Source: Phyllobacterium chamaecytisi
GTDB taxonomy: Bacteria > Pseudomonadota > Alphaproteobacteria > Rhizobiales > Rhizobiaceae
Direction of reading: 5' to 3'
DNA: 64,000 nt
Assembly (NCBI RefSeq): GCF_020164455.1
Contig: NZ_JAIQWW010000005.1
Coordinates: 62,001 to 126,000 of the forward strand
The translations under genes and the position numbers were made by a program. Positions within the stretch are counted from its first letter, which is position 1. Every line of letters begins with the position of its first letter. This document shows, in pieces, positions 44,755-53,839 of the stretch. Below the pieces are notes generated by a model. That model had not been told where the DNA came from and ran no database searches. It saw only the letters and a list, made by a program, of their open reading frames with translations.

Positions 44755-44838
44755 GCCGTCAACGGCGATCGTGGCCTGATCTGAGATCAGCTCGCCTCGA
44801 TCCCCTGTGACGGCGGATCGACAGAAAGGCGAGCTAAA
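44755..44838 (+). promoter_or_regulatory. Structured mgtE 5' leader, possible cis-regulatory RNA
   Basis: Three hairpins before mgtE: GCCGT-CA-ACGGC (44755-44766); CTGATCT-G-AGATCAG (44776-44790); and a nested one with AGCTCGCC (44789-44796) pairing GGCGAGCT (44828-44835) around CGATCC/GGATCG (44798-44803, 44815-44820). The last stem ends 3 bases before the ATG and abuts the ribosome-site bases AAAGG. Hairpins two and three share bases 44789-44790, so they compete. This is the layout of a translational switch. The 44436-44754 stretch holds no gene I can support. Confidence 0.5.
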
Positions 44839-46224
44839 ATGAACGATCTTCGCTTTCCCACAGGTGCGGACAATGCCGAGCTGGCACCCGTGCTGACCCT
44901 CGCAGAACAGCTTGCATCCATGCATGCTGCGGATGCGATCGAGCTTCTCAATGAGCTCGAACTATCTGAATCTATTGAGATTCTTGCCGACATGCCGCAC
45001 GAGCACGCCGTCCTGATCCTGGATCAGCCGGAGTTGCATGACGCGGCGGGTATCATAAAGGGATTGTCGGCCGAGACGGCACGACAACTTCTCGACGCAA
45101 TGTCGATCGACCGTGTCACCGACATCTTTCATGAGTTCGATACGGAGACCCGGGCCCGACTTGTTGTCGGCCTCGGGCCCGAAACGACGGCCGCATTGCG
45201 CAAGCTTCTGCGCTATCCGCCGCATACGGCGGGTAGCCTGATGACGACCGAATTCGTCAGCGTGCCCTCCAACTGGACCGTCGCGCAAACGCTACAGCAT
45301 ATTCGCGAAGTGGAGCGGTCCAGGGAGACCATCTATGCCATCTATGTCACTGATCCGGCAACAAAAAATCTGTTGCGGGTCGTAACCCTGCGCCGCCTGA
45401 TCACCAGCGAACCGGACGCTTCTATCATGAGTGTTGGCCGCGACGTCGCCCCCGTGACCGTTGCCCCGCTGACTGATCAGGAAGACGTGGCACGGCTCTT
45501 TCGCAAGCATGATCTCCTTGCCGTCCCGGTGGTAAATGACGGCGATCAGATCATCGGTATTGTCACCGTCGATGACGTGATCGACGCCATGACCCAGGAG
45601 ATGACCGAGGATACGCTGAAGTTCGGCGGCATGGAGGCTCTGAACAAGCCCTACATGCAAATCGGTTTCGTTCAGATGCTGCGCAAACGCGCCGGTTGGC
45701 TCGGCGTGCTGTTCTTGAGCGAAATGCTGACCGCCAGCGCCATGCAGCATTTTGAAGGGGAATTGGAGAAAGCAGTCGTTTTGACCCTTTTTATCCCGCT
45801 TATCATGAGTTCCGGCGGCAATTCCGGCTCTCAAGCCACGTCTTTGCTGATCCGCGCTCTGGCGTTGCAGGAATTGCGGTTGAAGGATTGGTGGCGGGTC
45901 GCATTGCGCGAAATTCCGACGGGCCTCGTGCTCGGCTCGTTCCTCGGGCTGATCGGGGTGGTTCGGATTGCAACGTGGCAAATGTTGGGTCTCTATGATT
46001 ATGGTCCGCACTGGCCGCTTGTCGCTGCAACCGTCGGCACAGCGTTGATCGGAATCGTGACGTTCGGCTCGCTGGCCGGGTCGATGCTGCCATTCGCCAT
46101 GCAGAAACTCGGCTTCGATCCTGCGAGCGCCTCGGCGCCGTTCGTGGCAACGCTCGTCGATGTTACCGGATTGGTGATTTACTTCAGTATCGCCCTGATA
46201 ATCCTGTCGGGAACATTGCTTTAA
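44839..46224 (+). CDS. mgtE: MgtE family magnesium transporter
   Basis: A 461-residue Mg2+ channel. N-terminal MgtE superhelical domain (about 20-130), two CBS domains (about 140-260; YPPHTAGSLMTTEFVSVP, HDLLAVPVVNDGDQIIGIVTVDDVID), a plug helix, and five membrane segments (about 285-460) including the pore sequence PLIMSSGGNSGSQATSLLIRALAL. The cytosolic domains sense Mg2+ and close the pore. The ATG follows a structured leader whose stem borders the ribosome site. Confidence 0.95.
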   Translation: MNDLRFPTGADNAELAPVLTLAEQLASMHAADAIELLNELELSESIEILADMPHEHAVLILDQPELHDAAGIIKGLSAETARQLLDAMSIDRVTDIFHEFDTETRARLVVGLGPETTAALRKLLRYPPHTAGSLMTTEFVSVPSNWTVAQTLQHIREVERSRETIYAIYVTDPATKNLLRVVTLRRLITSEPDASIMSVGRDVAPVTVAPLTDQEDVARLFRKHDLLAVPVVNDGDQIIGIVTVDDVIDAMTQEMTEDTLKFGGMEALNKPYMQIGFVQMLRKRAGWLGVLFLSEMLTASAMQHFEGELEKAVVLTLFIPLIMSSGGNSGSQATSLLIRALALQELRLKDWWRVALREIPTGLVLGSFLGLIGVVRIATWQMLGLYDYGPHWPLVAATVGTALIGIVTFGSLAGSMLPFAMQKLGFDPASASAPFVATLVDVTGLVIYFSIALIILSGTLL

Positions 46225-46227
46225 AAC

Positions 46228-46260
46228 TTTTGGCCTGCATGGCAGCCATGCAGGCCAAAA
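46228..46260. terminator. 15-bp perfect hairpin after mgtE
   Basis: TTTTGGCCTGCATGG / CCATGCAGGCCAAAA around CAG, 4 bp past the mgtE stop. The arms carry T and A runs on their outer sides, so it can serve as a terminator on either strand, most likely for mgtE. Confidence 0.7.
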
Positions 46261-46362
46261 CGCTTTGCCCCCTTTCGCATTTGCGAAAAAACATGTATGG
46301 AGCGCGCAAATGTAAAGCGGCGCAGCTCAGATGGCGTCCACAATCCTCCAAAAGAGAACCTT

Positions 46363-48192
46363 ATGAAACTGCGCAACATCGCGATCATCGCACACGTTGA
46401 CCATGGCAAAACCACGCTCGTTGACGAACTTTTGAAACAGTCGGGCAATTTCCGCGACAATCAGCGGGTCGGCGAAAGGATGATGGATTCCAATGACATA
46501 GAGCGCGAGCGCGGGATCACCATCCTTGCCAAGGCGACCTCAGTTATCTGGAAAGATACACGTATCAATATTGTCGATACCCCAGGCCACGCTGATTTCG
46601 GCGGCGAAGTCGAACGTATCCTCAGCATGGTGGACGGCGCTATCGTTCTCGTCGATGCTGCCGAAGGCCCCATGCCGCAGACGAAGTTCGTCGTTGGCAA
46701 GGCTTTGAAAGTTGGCCTTCGTCCAATCGTAGCGATCAACAAGATCGATCGTCCCGACGCCCGCCACGAAGAAGTCGTGAACGAAGTTTTCGACCTCTTC
46801 GCCGCTCTTGATGCTACGGACGAACAGCTTGATTTTCCAATTCTTTACGGCTCCGGCCGTAACGGCTGGATGGCGACGAGCCCGGAAGGTCCGAAGGATC
46901 AGGGTCTGGCAGCGCTGTTTGACATGGTTCTCGATCACGTCCCTGCGCCCACTGTCGGTGAAGGTCCATTCAAGATGATCGGCACCATCCTTGAAGCCGA
47001 TCCATTTCTTGGCCGCATCATCACCGGCCGTATTCATTCTGGTACCGTCAAGTCAAACCAGCAAGTCAAAGTCTTGCATGGCGATGGCGCCCAGCTTGAG
47101 ACGGGGCGCATCTCGAAGATCCTGGCGTTCCGCGGTCTTGAACGCCAGCCGATCGAAGAAGCACACGCCGGTGACATCGTCGCTATCGCAGGCCTGCAGA
47201 AAGGCACCGTCGCTGATACATTCTGCGCGCTCGAAGTAACCGAAGCGCTGCACGCACAGCCGATCGATCCGCCAACAGTTACCATGTCCTTTATCGTCAA
47301 CGATAGCCCGCTTGCCGGCACCGAAGGCGACAAGGTTACGAGCCGCGTCATTCGCGACCGCCTGATGAAGGAAGCTGAAGGCAATGTTGCGCTGAAGGTC
47401 GAGGAATCCGACGACAAGGATTCATTCTTCGTTTCGGGTCGCGGCGAATTGCAACTCGCGGTTCTCATTGAAAACATGCGCCGTGAGGGTTTTGAACTTA
47501 GCATATCGCGCCCTCGCGTCGTTTTGAAAAGAGACGACTCCGGCACTTTGCTCGAGCCCATCGAAGAAGTGCTGATTGACGTCGATGAGGAATATTCCGG
47601 CACCGTTGTCCAGAAGATGTCCGAACGTAAGGCTGAAATGGTCGAGCTTCGTCCATCCGGTGGTAATCGCGTTCGCATGGTATTCTATGCGCCGACACGC
47701 GGACTCATCGGCTACCAGTCGGAGCTTTTGACCGATACGCGCGGCACCGCGATCATGAATCGCCTTTTCCGTGCCTACGAGCCTTTCAAGGGTGAAATCG
47801 CCGGCCGTACCAATGGCGTTCTGATCTCCAACGATCAGGGAGAGTCCGTAGCTTTCGCCATGTGGAACCTTGAAGATCGCGGCGCAATGATTATCGAGGC
47901 TGGCATAAAGGTCTATGCCGGCATGATCATCGGCATCCATTCGCGCGACAACGATCTTGAAGTGAACATCCTCAAAGGTAAAAAGCTGACCAACATTCGT
48001 GCTGCAGGCAAGGATGAAGCTGTCAAGTTGACCCCGCCGATCCGGATGACACTAGAACGTGCTCTTGCCTGGATTCAGGACGACGAGCTCATGGAAGTAA
48101 CTCCGAAATCAATTCGTCTGCGCAAGCTTTACCTCGATCCAAACGAACGCAAACGTTTCGAAAAGAGCAGCAAGACTGCAGGCGCTGCCTGA
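46363..48192 (+). CDS. typA: Translational GTPase TypA/BipA
   Basis: A 609-residue ribosome-binding GTPase that affects 50S assembly, especially at low temperature or stress. G1 [10 protein letters not shown]2 region ERERGITI, G3 DTPGHADF, G4 NKIDR; then an EF-G-like domain II, domain III/V ([20 protein letters not shown]) and the BipA-specific C-terminal domain ([17 protein letters not shown]). ATG 46363 ([18 protein letters not shown]) follows AAGAGAA; the frame is open to 46297 but that part is upstream leader. Confidence 0.96.
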   Translation: MKLRNIAIIAHVDHGKTTLVDELLKQSGNFRDNQRVGERMMDSNDIERERGITILAKATSVIWKDTRINIVDTPGHADFGGEVERILSMVDGAIVLVDAAEGPMPQTKFVVGKALKVGLRPIVAINKIDRPDARHEEVVNEVFDLFAALDATDEQLDFPILYGSGRNGWMATSPEGPKDQGLAALFDMVLDHVPAPTVGEGPFKMIGTILEADPFLGRIITGRIHSGTVKSNQQVKVLHGDGAQLETGRISKILAFRGLERQPIEEAHAGDIVAIAGLQKGTVADTFCALEVTEALHAQPIDPPTVTMSFIVNDSPLAGTEGDKVTSRVIRDRLMKEAEGNVALKVEESDDKDSFFVSGRGELQLAVLIENMRREGFELSISRPRVVLKRDDSGTLLEPIEEVLIDVDEEYSGTVVQKMSERKAEMVELRPSGGNRVRMVFYAPTRGLIGYQSELLTDTRGTAIMNRLFRAYEPFKGEIAGRTNGVLISNDQGESVAFAMWNLEDRGAMIIEAGIKVYAGMIIGIHSRDNDLEVNILKGKKLTNIRAAGKDEAVKLTPPIRMTLERALAWIQDDELMEVTPKSIRLRKLYLDPNERKRFEKSSKTAGAA

Positions 48193-48210
48193 GTTTAATT
48201 GTCATTCGTG

Positions 48211-48245
48211 AAAAAAAGCGGCGATCTTCGCCGCTTTTTTGTTTT
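48211..48245 (+). terminator. Rho-independent terminator of typA
   Basis: AAAAAA-GCGGCGA-TCT-TCGCCGC-TTTTTT-G-TTTT about 20 bp past the typA stop: a textbook hairpin with T-tract, also usable on the minus strand. Confidence 0.93.
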
Positions 48246-48313
48246 CGTGCACACCCAAAACGCTTTTTTGGATGTTGCGAACTCGCGGGTTGCGGGTCTA
48301 TGGTTAAGGGACC

Positions 48314-48820
48314 ATGAACACCCATGTGATCGAGATAAGACGGGCGCATATGGCCGATGCGGTGGCGATTTCAGCCATTCATCTGGCTGCCTGGCAGGGC
48401 GCCTATGCAGGTATCATACCCCACCGCGCGCTGAACAACATGTTGGAGCGGCGCGGCGCCAATTGGTGGGCAAAGGCAATCCAGCGCTCGACACAGATCC
48501 TCGTGGCCGATGTTGGCGGCATCGTTGCCGGTTACGCGACGCTTGGGCCAAACCGCGCCCGCCAGTTGCAGCAACGGGGTGAAATTTACGAACTCTACGT
48601 CAGGCCGGAATATCAGGGCTTCGGCCTGGGTACTCGCCTCCTGGGCGCCGCTCGCCGCAGTCTCGGCGATCAAGGCCTGAAGGGTATGGTGATCTGGGCG
48701 CTCGAGGACAACGACCTTGCGATTTCATTCTACCAGAGCGCCGGTGGCCGCGATGTCGCCGAGGGTGTCGAGTGTTTCGATGGCAAGACCCTCAAGAAGG
48801 TTGCTTTTGTCTGGAATTGA
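48314..48820 (+). CDS. GNAT family N-acetyltransferase
   Basis: A 168-residue acetyl-CoA-dependent transferase. Acetyl-CoA motif A is IYELYVRPEYQGFGLGTRLLGAARRSL (Q/R-x-x-G-x-G as QGFGLG), followed by MVIWALEDNDLAISFYQSAGG (motif B with the usual Asn-x-x-A-x-x-F-Y). The N terminus (LAAWQGAYAGIIP) is common in RimI-like GNATs of unknown substrate. A short CTGGT-TTAG-ACCAG hairpin lies just past the stop. Single gene between the typA terminator and ppa. Confidence 0.87.
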   Translation: MNTHVIEIRRAHMADAVAISAIHLAAWQGAYAGIIPHRALNNMLERRGANWWAKAIQRSTQILVADVGGIVAGYATLGPNRARQLQQRGEIYELYVRPEYQGFGLGTRLLGAARRSLGDQGLKGMVIWALEDNDLAISFYQSAGGRDVAEGVECFDGKTLKKVAFVWN

Positions 48821-48907
48821 TCCTGGTTTAGACCAGATTCTTGCTTCGCAGCTCAAATGCAGAGTTGTGTTTTGCCATTCGCGTTCAATAAGCCTATCAA
48901 TCGTTTT

Positions 48908-48948
48908 CCTTACGTAAGGGCGACGGCATTGTTGCGCCGCGGTATAAA
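48908..48948 (+). promoter_or_regulatory. ppa promoter region with 12-bp palindrome
   Basis: Perfect palindrome CCTTACGTAAGG (48908-48919), followed by a -10-like TATAAA (48943-48948), about 40 bp before the ppa start. It may be an operator or simply a chance palindrome; the regulator is unknown. Confidence 0.35.
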
Positions 48949-48989
48949 AATCAGTACAGGACTTCCATACTCATAAGGACTCTGAAAAT

Positions 48990-49526
48990 ATGCGCATCGA
49001 TGCCATTGCCGTCGGCAACAATCCCCCTGAAGATGTAAACGTTATCATCGAGGTCCCGGTCGGCGGTCAACCGATCAAATACGAGCTCGATAAGGATTCG
49101 GGCGCGTTATTCGTCGATCGCTTCCTGCACACGCCCATGACCTATCCAGGCAATTACGGTTTCGTGCCGCATACGTTGTCGGATGATGGCGACCCCATCG
49201 ATGTATTGATCTGCAACACACGCGCGCTGATGCCTACGAGTGTGATCAATGTCCGTCCAATCGGTGTCCTCGTCATGGAAGACAATAAGGGACAGGACGA
49301 AAAGATCATCGCTGTTCCTTCACCTCACCTGACGCTACGGTACGAGAAGGTGCATAATTACACCGATCTTCCCGACATCACGCTCAAACAGATCCAGCAT
49401 TTCTTCGAGCACTACAAGGATCTGGAGCCCGGCAAATGGGTGAAGATAGGAGATTGGGGCGATGAAGATGCCGCCCGCCAGCTCATCACCGAAGCAATCG
49501 AACGCCACAACGCCAAGAAGGCCTGA
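48990..49526 (+). CDS. ppa: Inorganic pyrophosphatase
   Basis: A 178-residue soluble family I pyrophosphatase, which pulls biosynthetic reactions by hydrolysing PPi. The metal-binding signature is DGDPIDVLI (D-x-D-P-x-D), with [43 protein letters not shown] before it and [19 protein letters not shown] after it. Length is standard. It is convergent with the YggU-type gene (4 bp between stops). Confidence 0.97.
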   Translation: MRIDAIAVGNNPPEDVNVIIEVPVGGQPIKYELDKDSGALFVDRFLHTPMTYPGNYGFVPHTLSDDGDPIDVLICNTRALMPTSVINVRPIGVLVMEDNKGQDEKIIAVPSPHLTLRYEKVHNYTDLPDITLKQIQHFFEHYKDLEPGKWVKIGDWGDEDAARQLITEAIERHNAKKA

Positions 49527-49530
49527 TCGA

Positions 49531-49860
49531 TCAATATTTGGGCGGTTCGAGAACGGCAAGCTTCAAAGCCAGTTCGTCAGGATCGCCCGAAATTCTTACC
49601 TGCTTCAGCCGCGACGTTGCTCCTGTAGCGATCGTTATATCTCGCGCTGCAAGACCCAACCGCTTTGCCAGCAAGTTTACCAGCGCTGCATTGGCCTTTC
49701 CGTCTTCAGGAACCGCGCGCACCCGTGCTTTCAGGTGGAAGCGCCCGTCATCAGTCTCTTCCACACCTTCAATCGCGTCCCTTGCCGATTTCGGCGTCAG
49801 CCGCACAAAGAGAGTGACGCCGTTACGCTCCGTGCGGAAATGCGCTGGCTTTCTGGTCAA
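49531..49860 (-). CDS. DUF167/YggU family protein
   Basis: A 109-residue protein of the conserved YggU fold: [19 protein letters not shown], then [51 protein letters not shown] (the GKAN and SR.K marks of the family). Function unknown. Its start overlaps the stop of the YggT gene by 4 bp; YggT-YggU pairs are widespread, suggesting a coupled role. Confidence 0.92.
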   Translation of the reverse strand: MTRKPAHFRTERNGVTLFVRLTPKSARDAIEGVEETDDGRFHLKARVRAVPEDGKANAALVNLLAKRLGLAARDITIATGATSRLKQVRISGDPDELALKLAVLEPPKY

Positions 49861-50147
49861 ACCAGAATCGGTGCGATCGTGGTCCAGAGAAACTGGCGAA
49901 TGAAGAATATGATCAACAAAAGTACGATCGGGGAAATATCGATGCCGCCGAGGTCAGGAAGAAAGCGGCGAATGGGTCGCAGCGCAGGCTCGGTGACGCG
50001 ATAGAGAAAATCTCCTATCGAGGCAACGAAGCGATTGCTCGAATTGATGACGTTGAAGGCATAGAGCCATGAGAAGATCGCACTGGCAATGAGAATCCAG
50101 GTGTAAATGTCGAGAGCCAGATCGATGGTGCGGATAAGGGCGAGCAT
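49857..50147 (-). CDS. YggT family membrane protein
   Basis: A 96-residue inner-membrane protein with two hydrophobic segments (about 8-30 and 66-90) joined by the YggT-family loop [48 protein letters not shown]. Relatives (YggT/Ycf19/CCB3) are linked to osmotic stress, cell division or cytochrome b6f assembly; the role here is unknown. Co-transcribed with the YggU gene. Confidence 0.93.
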   Translation of the reverse strand: MLALIRTIDLALDIYTWILIASAIFSWLYAFNVINSSNRFVASIGDFLYRVTEPALRPIRRFLPDLGGIDISPIVLLLIIFFIRQFLWTTIAPILV

Positions 50148-50404
50148 ACAGGTCTCCTAAGATTTCCACGACATGTAGCGATTGGCTGGCCCGCGAGCAA
50201 GAGGTTGCGACCGCCGGAAGACGCAGGACAGCTCCTTCCAGTTAATTGTGACAGTATTCATGGCCTGACTATTCCAGGCGTCGAATGCGCCTAAGGTATT
50301 ACAGGGACTTGATCTTGACCGATATTGTTGAATTTAAAAAACCGGAATAAATTTGCGTCGTGATTCGGGCTATCCCGGCCCGCTTTTCATCCAAGGGGGT
50401 TTCC
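50148..50404. other. Divergent spacer between yggT and aqpZ
   Basis: 257 bp without a gene. It should hold both promoters. An AT-rich stretch (GTTGAATTTAAAAAACC, near 50330) and TTGATCTTGACC just before it point toward aqpZ, but no clean -35/-10 pair could be set. The aqpZ ribosome site is AAGGGGG about 8 bases before its ATG. Confidence 0.4.
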
Positions 50405-51127
50405 ATGCTCAATAAACTGTCGGCCGAGTTCTTCGGCACATTCTGGCTTGTCCTTGGCGGTTGCGGCAGTGCCGTTATTGCCGCTGCATTTCCCGATGTC
50501 GGTATTGGTTTGCTTGGTGTTGCCTTTGCGTTTGGTCTTACGGTTCTAACCATGGCCTATGCGGTCGGCGGAATTTCCGGCGGCCATTTCAATCCCGCTG
50601 TTTCGCTCGGCCTCGCCGTTGCGGGACGCTTCGACTTCAAGGATCTCATTCCCTACTGGATCGCACAGGTTGTTGGTGCGATTGTTGCAGCTGCCGTCCT
50701 TTATCTGATTGCATCCGGCAAGGCCGACTTCACCGCGGGCGGCTTCGCTTCCAACGGTTATGGTGACCTTTCACCCGGCAAGTATGGCTTGGTCGCCGCA
50801 CTTGTCACAGAAATCGTGTTCACTGCCTTCTTCATCATGATCATTCTTGGTGCGACCTCGGCTTCCGTTCCTGCTGGGTTTGCACCAATCCCCATTGGTC
50901 TCGGCCTGACGCTGATCCATCTAGTTTCGATTCCGGTGACAAATACCTCCGTCAATCCGGCTCGTTCCACCGGCGTCGCCCTTTTCGCAGAAACCGCCGC
51001 GCTTGGCCAGCTCTGGCTGTTCTGGGTCGCCCCGCTCATTGGCGCGGTACTCGGCGCAATCATCTGGAAATCCTTGCTCAGCAAAGATTCAGACGCTTCT
51101 GTTGCTGCAGCTGTAAACGCGGCTTGA
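50405..51127 (+). CDS. aqpZ: Aquaporin Z-like water channel
   Basis: A 240-residue major intrinsic protein with six membrane segments and two NPA half-helices: [11 protein letters not shown] and [12 protein letters not shown]. The Arg after the second NPA and the adjacent His/Thr-type selectivity residues point to a water-selective channel (AqpZ), not a glycerol facilitator. Start [21 protein letters not shown] is typical. A terminator follows the stop. Confidence 0.95.
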   Translation: MLNKLSAEFFGTFWLVLGGCGSAVIAAAFPDVGIGLLGVAFAFGLTVLTMAYAVGGISGGHFNPAVSLGLAVAGRFDFKDLIPYWIAQVVGAIVAAAVLYLIASGKADFTAGGFASNGYGDLSPGKYGLVAALVTEIVFTAFFIMIILGATSASVPAGFAPIPIGLGLTLIHLVSIPVTNTSVNPARSTGVALFAETAALGQLWLFWVAPLIGAVLGAIIWKSLLSKDSDASVAAAVNAA

Positions 51128-51133
51128 ACCAAA

Positions 51134-51165
51134 ATGGGCCGGTTCGGGCCGGCTCATTTGCTTTC
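51134..51165 (+). terminator. Terminator after aqpZ
   Basis: Stem ATGGGCCGG / CCGGCTCAT (one G-U pair) with loop TTCGGG (51134-51157), then TTGCTTTCCCTTT. A few bases past the aqpZ stop. Confidence 0.75.
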
Positions 51166-51255
51166 CCTTTCGCATAATGTTTCTGATTTTCCTTATCCTC
51201 ATTCTCCCTAAACTGGTCTAGAAGAAAGCTCCCGATTCCGGAGCCTTTCAGCGAA

Positions 51256-52497
51256 ATGACCATCTCCGAAACGAATGCAGCGCATGATCGTTATGCCGCG
51301 TTTCGCCATTCGTCCTTTACCCGCTATTGGCTGGCACGCTTCTTTGGCTCATTTGCCATCCAGATTATCAGCGTCTCCGTCGGCTGGCAGATCTATGATT
51401 TGACCCGCGACCCCTTTTATCTGGGCATCGTTGGGCTTGTGCAATTCGCGCCATCGCTGCTGCTCGTGCTCATTACCGGTGCAGCTTCCGACCGCTTTGG
51501 GCGACGGTTGATCATGGGGCTTTCGTTGTGCGTCGAGGTAATCTGCGCGGCTCTGTTGCTGCTATTGACGATAACCCACCTGTTTACGCCGGCATTGGTG
51601 TTCATCATCCTCGCGGGATTTGGTGTTGGCAGAGCATTCCTCGGACCAGCTTCCTCATCGCTGGTCGTTAATCTTGTGCCGGCGGAAACGTTTTCCAACG
51701 CTGTGTCCTGGAACTCCTCGGCATGGCAAATTGCAACGATCGTCGGACCGGTCGCCGGGGGTCTGCTCTATGGTCTTTCTCCTGTCGCAGCCTACGGCGT
51801 CGCCAGTGTAATGCTTGTCGTCGCAACCCTGAGCACGTTTTCCATTGCCAAACCTGCCCAGCATACCCTGCACGAAACAAGATCGCTTCAAACTCTGCTG
51901 GCCGGCTTCCACTACATCTGGAAGGAAAAGGTTGTTCTTGGCGCGATTTCGCTCGATCTGTTTGCTGTGCTGCTCGGTGGAGCCGTGGCGCTTCTGCCGG
52001 TTTATGCGCGCGATATCTTGCAACTTGGCCCGTGGGGCCTTGGCATGCTGAGGGCTGCACCCGGTATCGGTGCCATTGTGACGGCGGTCTGGTTGACCGG
52101 GCATCCCATTCGCGATCATGCTGGAATGATCATGTTTGCCTTTGTCGCGCTCTTCGGATTGCTTACGGTCATGTTCGGCATTTCCGACATTGCCTGGTTG
52201 TCGATCGTGGTACTTGCTTTGATGGGTGCTGCGGACATGATCAGCGTCTATATCCGCGAGACACTGTTGCAATTGTGGACACCGGATCATGTACGAGGCA
52301 GGGTCAATGCCGTCAACATGGTTTTTGTCGGCGCATCCAATGAACTGGGCGAATTCCGTGCTGGTGTCATGGCTTCGCTGATCGGTACCGTGCCCGCCGT
52401 TGTCTTCGGTGGCCTTGGAACAGTGGCCGTTGCCGGCCTTTGGGCCTATTGGTTCCCGCAATTGCGCAAAGCACGGAATTTGCAGGGCAGGACTTGA
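51256..52497 (+). CDS. MFS transporter, EntS/MFS_3-like
   Basis: A 413-residue major facilitator with about 12 membrane segments. N-terminal FRHSSFTRYWLARFFGSFAIQIISVSVGWQIYDLTRDP and GAASDRFGRRLIMGL match the MFS_3 group that includes the enterobactin exporter EntS; WTPDHVRGRVNAVNMVFVGASNELGEFRAG near the C terminus is also typical. Likely an exporter; substrate unknown. The ribosome site is weak (GGAG about 12 bases upstream, within a small hairpin). Confidence 0.87.
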   Translation: MTISETNAAHDRYAAFRHSSFTRYWLARFFGSFAIQIISVSVGWQIYDLTRDPFYLGIVGLVQFAPSLLLVLITGAASDRFGRRLIMGLSLCVEVICAALLLLLTITHLFTPALVFIILAGFGVGRAFLGPASSSLVVNLVPAETFSNAVSWNSSAWQIATIVGPVAGGLLYGLSPVAAYGVASVMLVVATLSTFSIAKPAQHTLHETRSLQTLLAGFHYIWKEKVVLGAISLDLFAVLLGGAVALLPVYARDILQLGPWGLGMLRAAPGIGAIVTAVWLTGHPIRDHAGMIMFAFVALFGLLTVMFGISDIAWLSIVVLALMGAADMISVYIRETLLQLWTPDHVRGRVNAVNMVFVGASNELGEFRAGVMASLIGTVPAVVFGGLGTVAVAGLWAYWFPQLRKARNLQGRT

Positions 52498-52501
52498 AAA
52501 C

Positions 52502-53236
52502 TCACGCTGTTACCGGAATGCCAAAAATTGTTGCTAGGAAGCGGTGCAACCAGGCCCTGAGCACTGCATCATAGATCATCCGGCCGTCCAGATGGTCGCG
52601 GCCCTGCTGCGCGCCGCAGAGGGTAAACCGTTCCGCGCCACGTACAACCCAACGATGCATCATGGCCCGTGTCAGTTCCGCATGGAACTGGACGCCCCAG
52701 GCATTCTTGCCATACCGGAACGCCTGATTGGGGTAGGAGCTGCCCGTCGCCAGTAAGGTTGCAGTCTGCGGCAATTCAAAACCTTCGCGATGGAAATGAT
52801 AAACCATCGACGGCCAGTCCATCAGAGCGCGACCGGCTTCCGTCGGTTCGAGCGGATACCAGCCGATTTCGACGAGGCCATCCGGATGAGGGCCGACACG
52901 ACCGCCCAAATGGTTGGCAAGCATCTGCGCACCGAGGCAAATGCCGAGAAAGGGCTTGTCTTCTGCGAGTGGTATGGACAACCACTCCGTTTCTGCGCGT
53001 ACAAAGTCTTCCGAATCATTGGCGCTCATCGGGCCGCCAAAAATGACGGCTCCTGCATGGTCTTCCAGCGTTTCGGGCAATGTATCTCCAAGCGGCGGCC
53101 GGCGAATGTCGAGAGCAAACCCGGCTTCAAGCAGCAAATGGCCGACCCGGCCGGGACTGGAACGCTCCTGGTGCAGCACCGTCAGGATCTTGGGACGATG
53201 CGACTGTCCGCTTTCCATCCATCCAGTTTGGTACAT
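52502..53236 (-). CDS. Class I glutamine amidotransferase-like protein
   Basis: A 244-residue stand-alone GATase (GMP-synthase-amidotransferase-like). The triad is present: C100 in LGICLGAQML, H185 and E187 in WGVQFHAEL. AVIFGGPMSAND precedes it. Proteins of this type hydrolyse Gln or gamma-glutamyl amides; with no synthase partner next to it, the substrate is unknown. Last gene of the minus-strand run that begins with hemC, 9 bp after the TerB-like gene. Convergent with the MFS gene (4 bp between stops). Confidence 0.88.
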   Translation of the reverse strand: MYQTGWMESGQSHRPKILTVLHQERSSPGRVGHLLLEAGFALDIRRPPLGDTLPETLEDHAGAVIFGGPMSANDSEDFVRAETEWLSIPLAEDKPFLGICLGAQMLANHLGGRVGPHPDGLVEIGWYPLEPTEAGRALMDWPSMVYHFHREGFELPQTATLLATGSSYPNQAFRYGKNAWGVQFHAELTRAMMHRWVVRGAERFTLCGAQQGRDHLDGRMIYDAVLRAWLHRFLATIFGIPVTA

Positions 53237-53245
53237 TCGCTCGGC

Positions 53246-53722
53246 CTATTCCTCTTGCACCGTCTGTTTTGCGCGAACCGCCGCCTGTCGTTTCATGGTC
53301 ACCCGGTCGCGTGTCGATACGCCGATCAGTTCCGCGACACGCCAGACGACATTATCTTCCAGCTCATGCGCGCTACCATCGGCAAAAACGACATCCCACA
53401 TCAGCTCAATGAATCTGATGCGCGCCTCTTCGTCAAGATTGCGCTTGATGATGCTGGTGAAACTGTATAGGTCGACTGCTTCCTGATCCGCCTGTTCACC
53501 TTCGTCAAGCAATCGCTTCAGCGCCTCTCCCTTCAGGCCATAGGCCTCGGAAATCAGCTGTGAAACGCGTTTGCGTTCCACCTTGCCGCGGTCACCGTCT
53601 GCATCCATCACATGGAACAGCAAGGCGGCTGCCGCAAGACGCGGATCTTTTTTTGAAAAATGCTCCTTGCTGTTGTCACCCGACGGCAAGGATTTGAAAA
53701 ACGTCACAAGACTATCGAGCAT
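53246..53722 (-). CDS. TerB family protein
   Basis: A 158-residue all-helical protein of the TerB/TerD-associated superfamily: RLAAAALLFHVMDADGDRGKVERKRVSQLISEAYGL and LDEEARIRFIELMWDVVFADGSAHELEDNVVWRVAELIGVS, whose Asp/Glu clusters are metal-binding in TerB. Solitary TerB proteins are common in alphaproteobacteria and do not imply tellurite resistance. I took ATG 53722 (MLDSLVTFFKSLPSG); ATG 53764 is in frame. The next gene upstream, hemY, ends 118 bp away. Confidence 0.85.
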   Translation of the reverse strand: MLDSLVTFFKSLPSGDNSKEHFSKKDPRLAAAALLFHVMDADGDRGKVERKRVSQLISEAYGLKGEALKRLLDEGEQADQEAVDLYSFTSIIKRNLDEEARIRFIELMWDVVFADGSAHELEDNVVWRVAELIGVSTRDRVTMKRQAAVRAKQTVQEE

Positions 53723-53839
53723 AAAGGGAGATCTTTCGCGTCTATTAAGATGGTACTCATCCACCCATATCGCTGTTCATACGCCTAAACCACTGTACAT
53801 CTTGCCGCAAAGACGGCCGCAGCCATCACGTTTCGATGA

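Noticed and set aside
53246-53722. Tellurite-resistance system from the TerB match
   Set aside because: No TerC/TerD/TerZ partners are nearby; solitary TerB proteins are common and do not define a resistance cluster.
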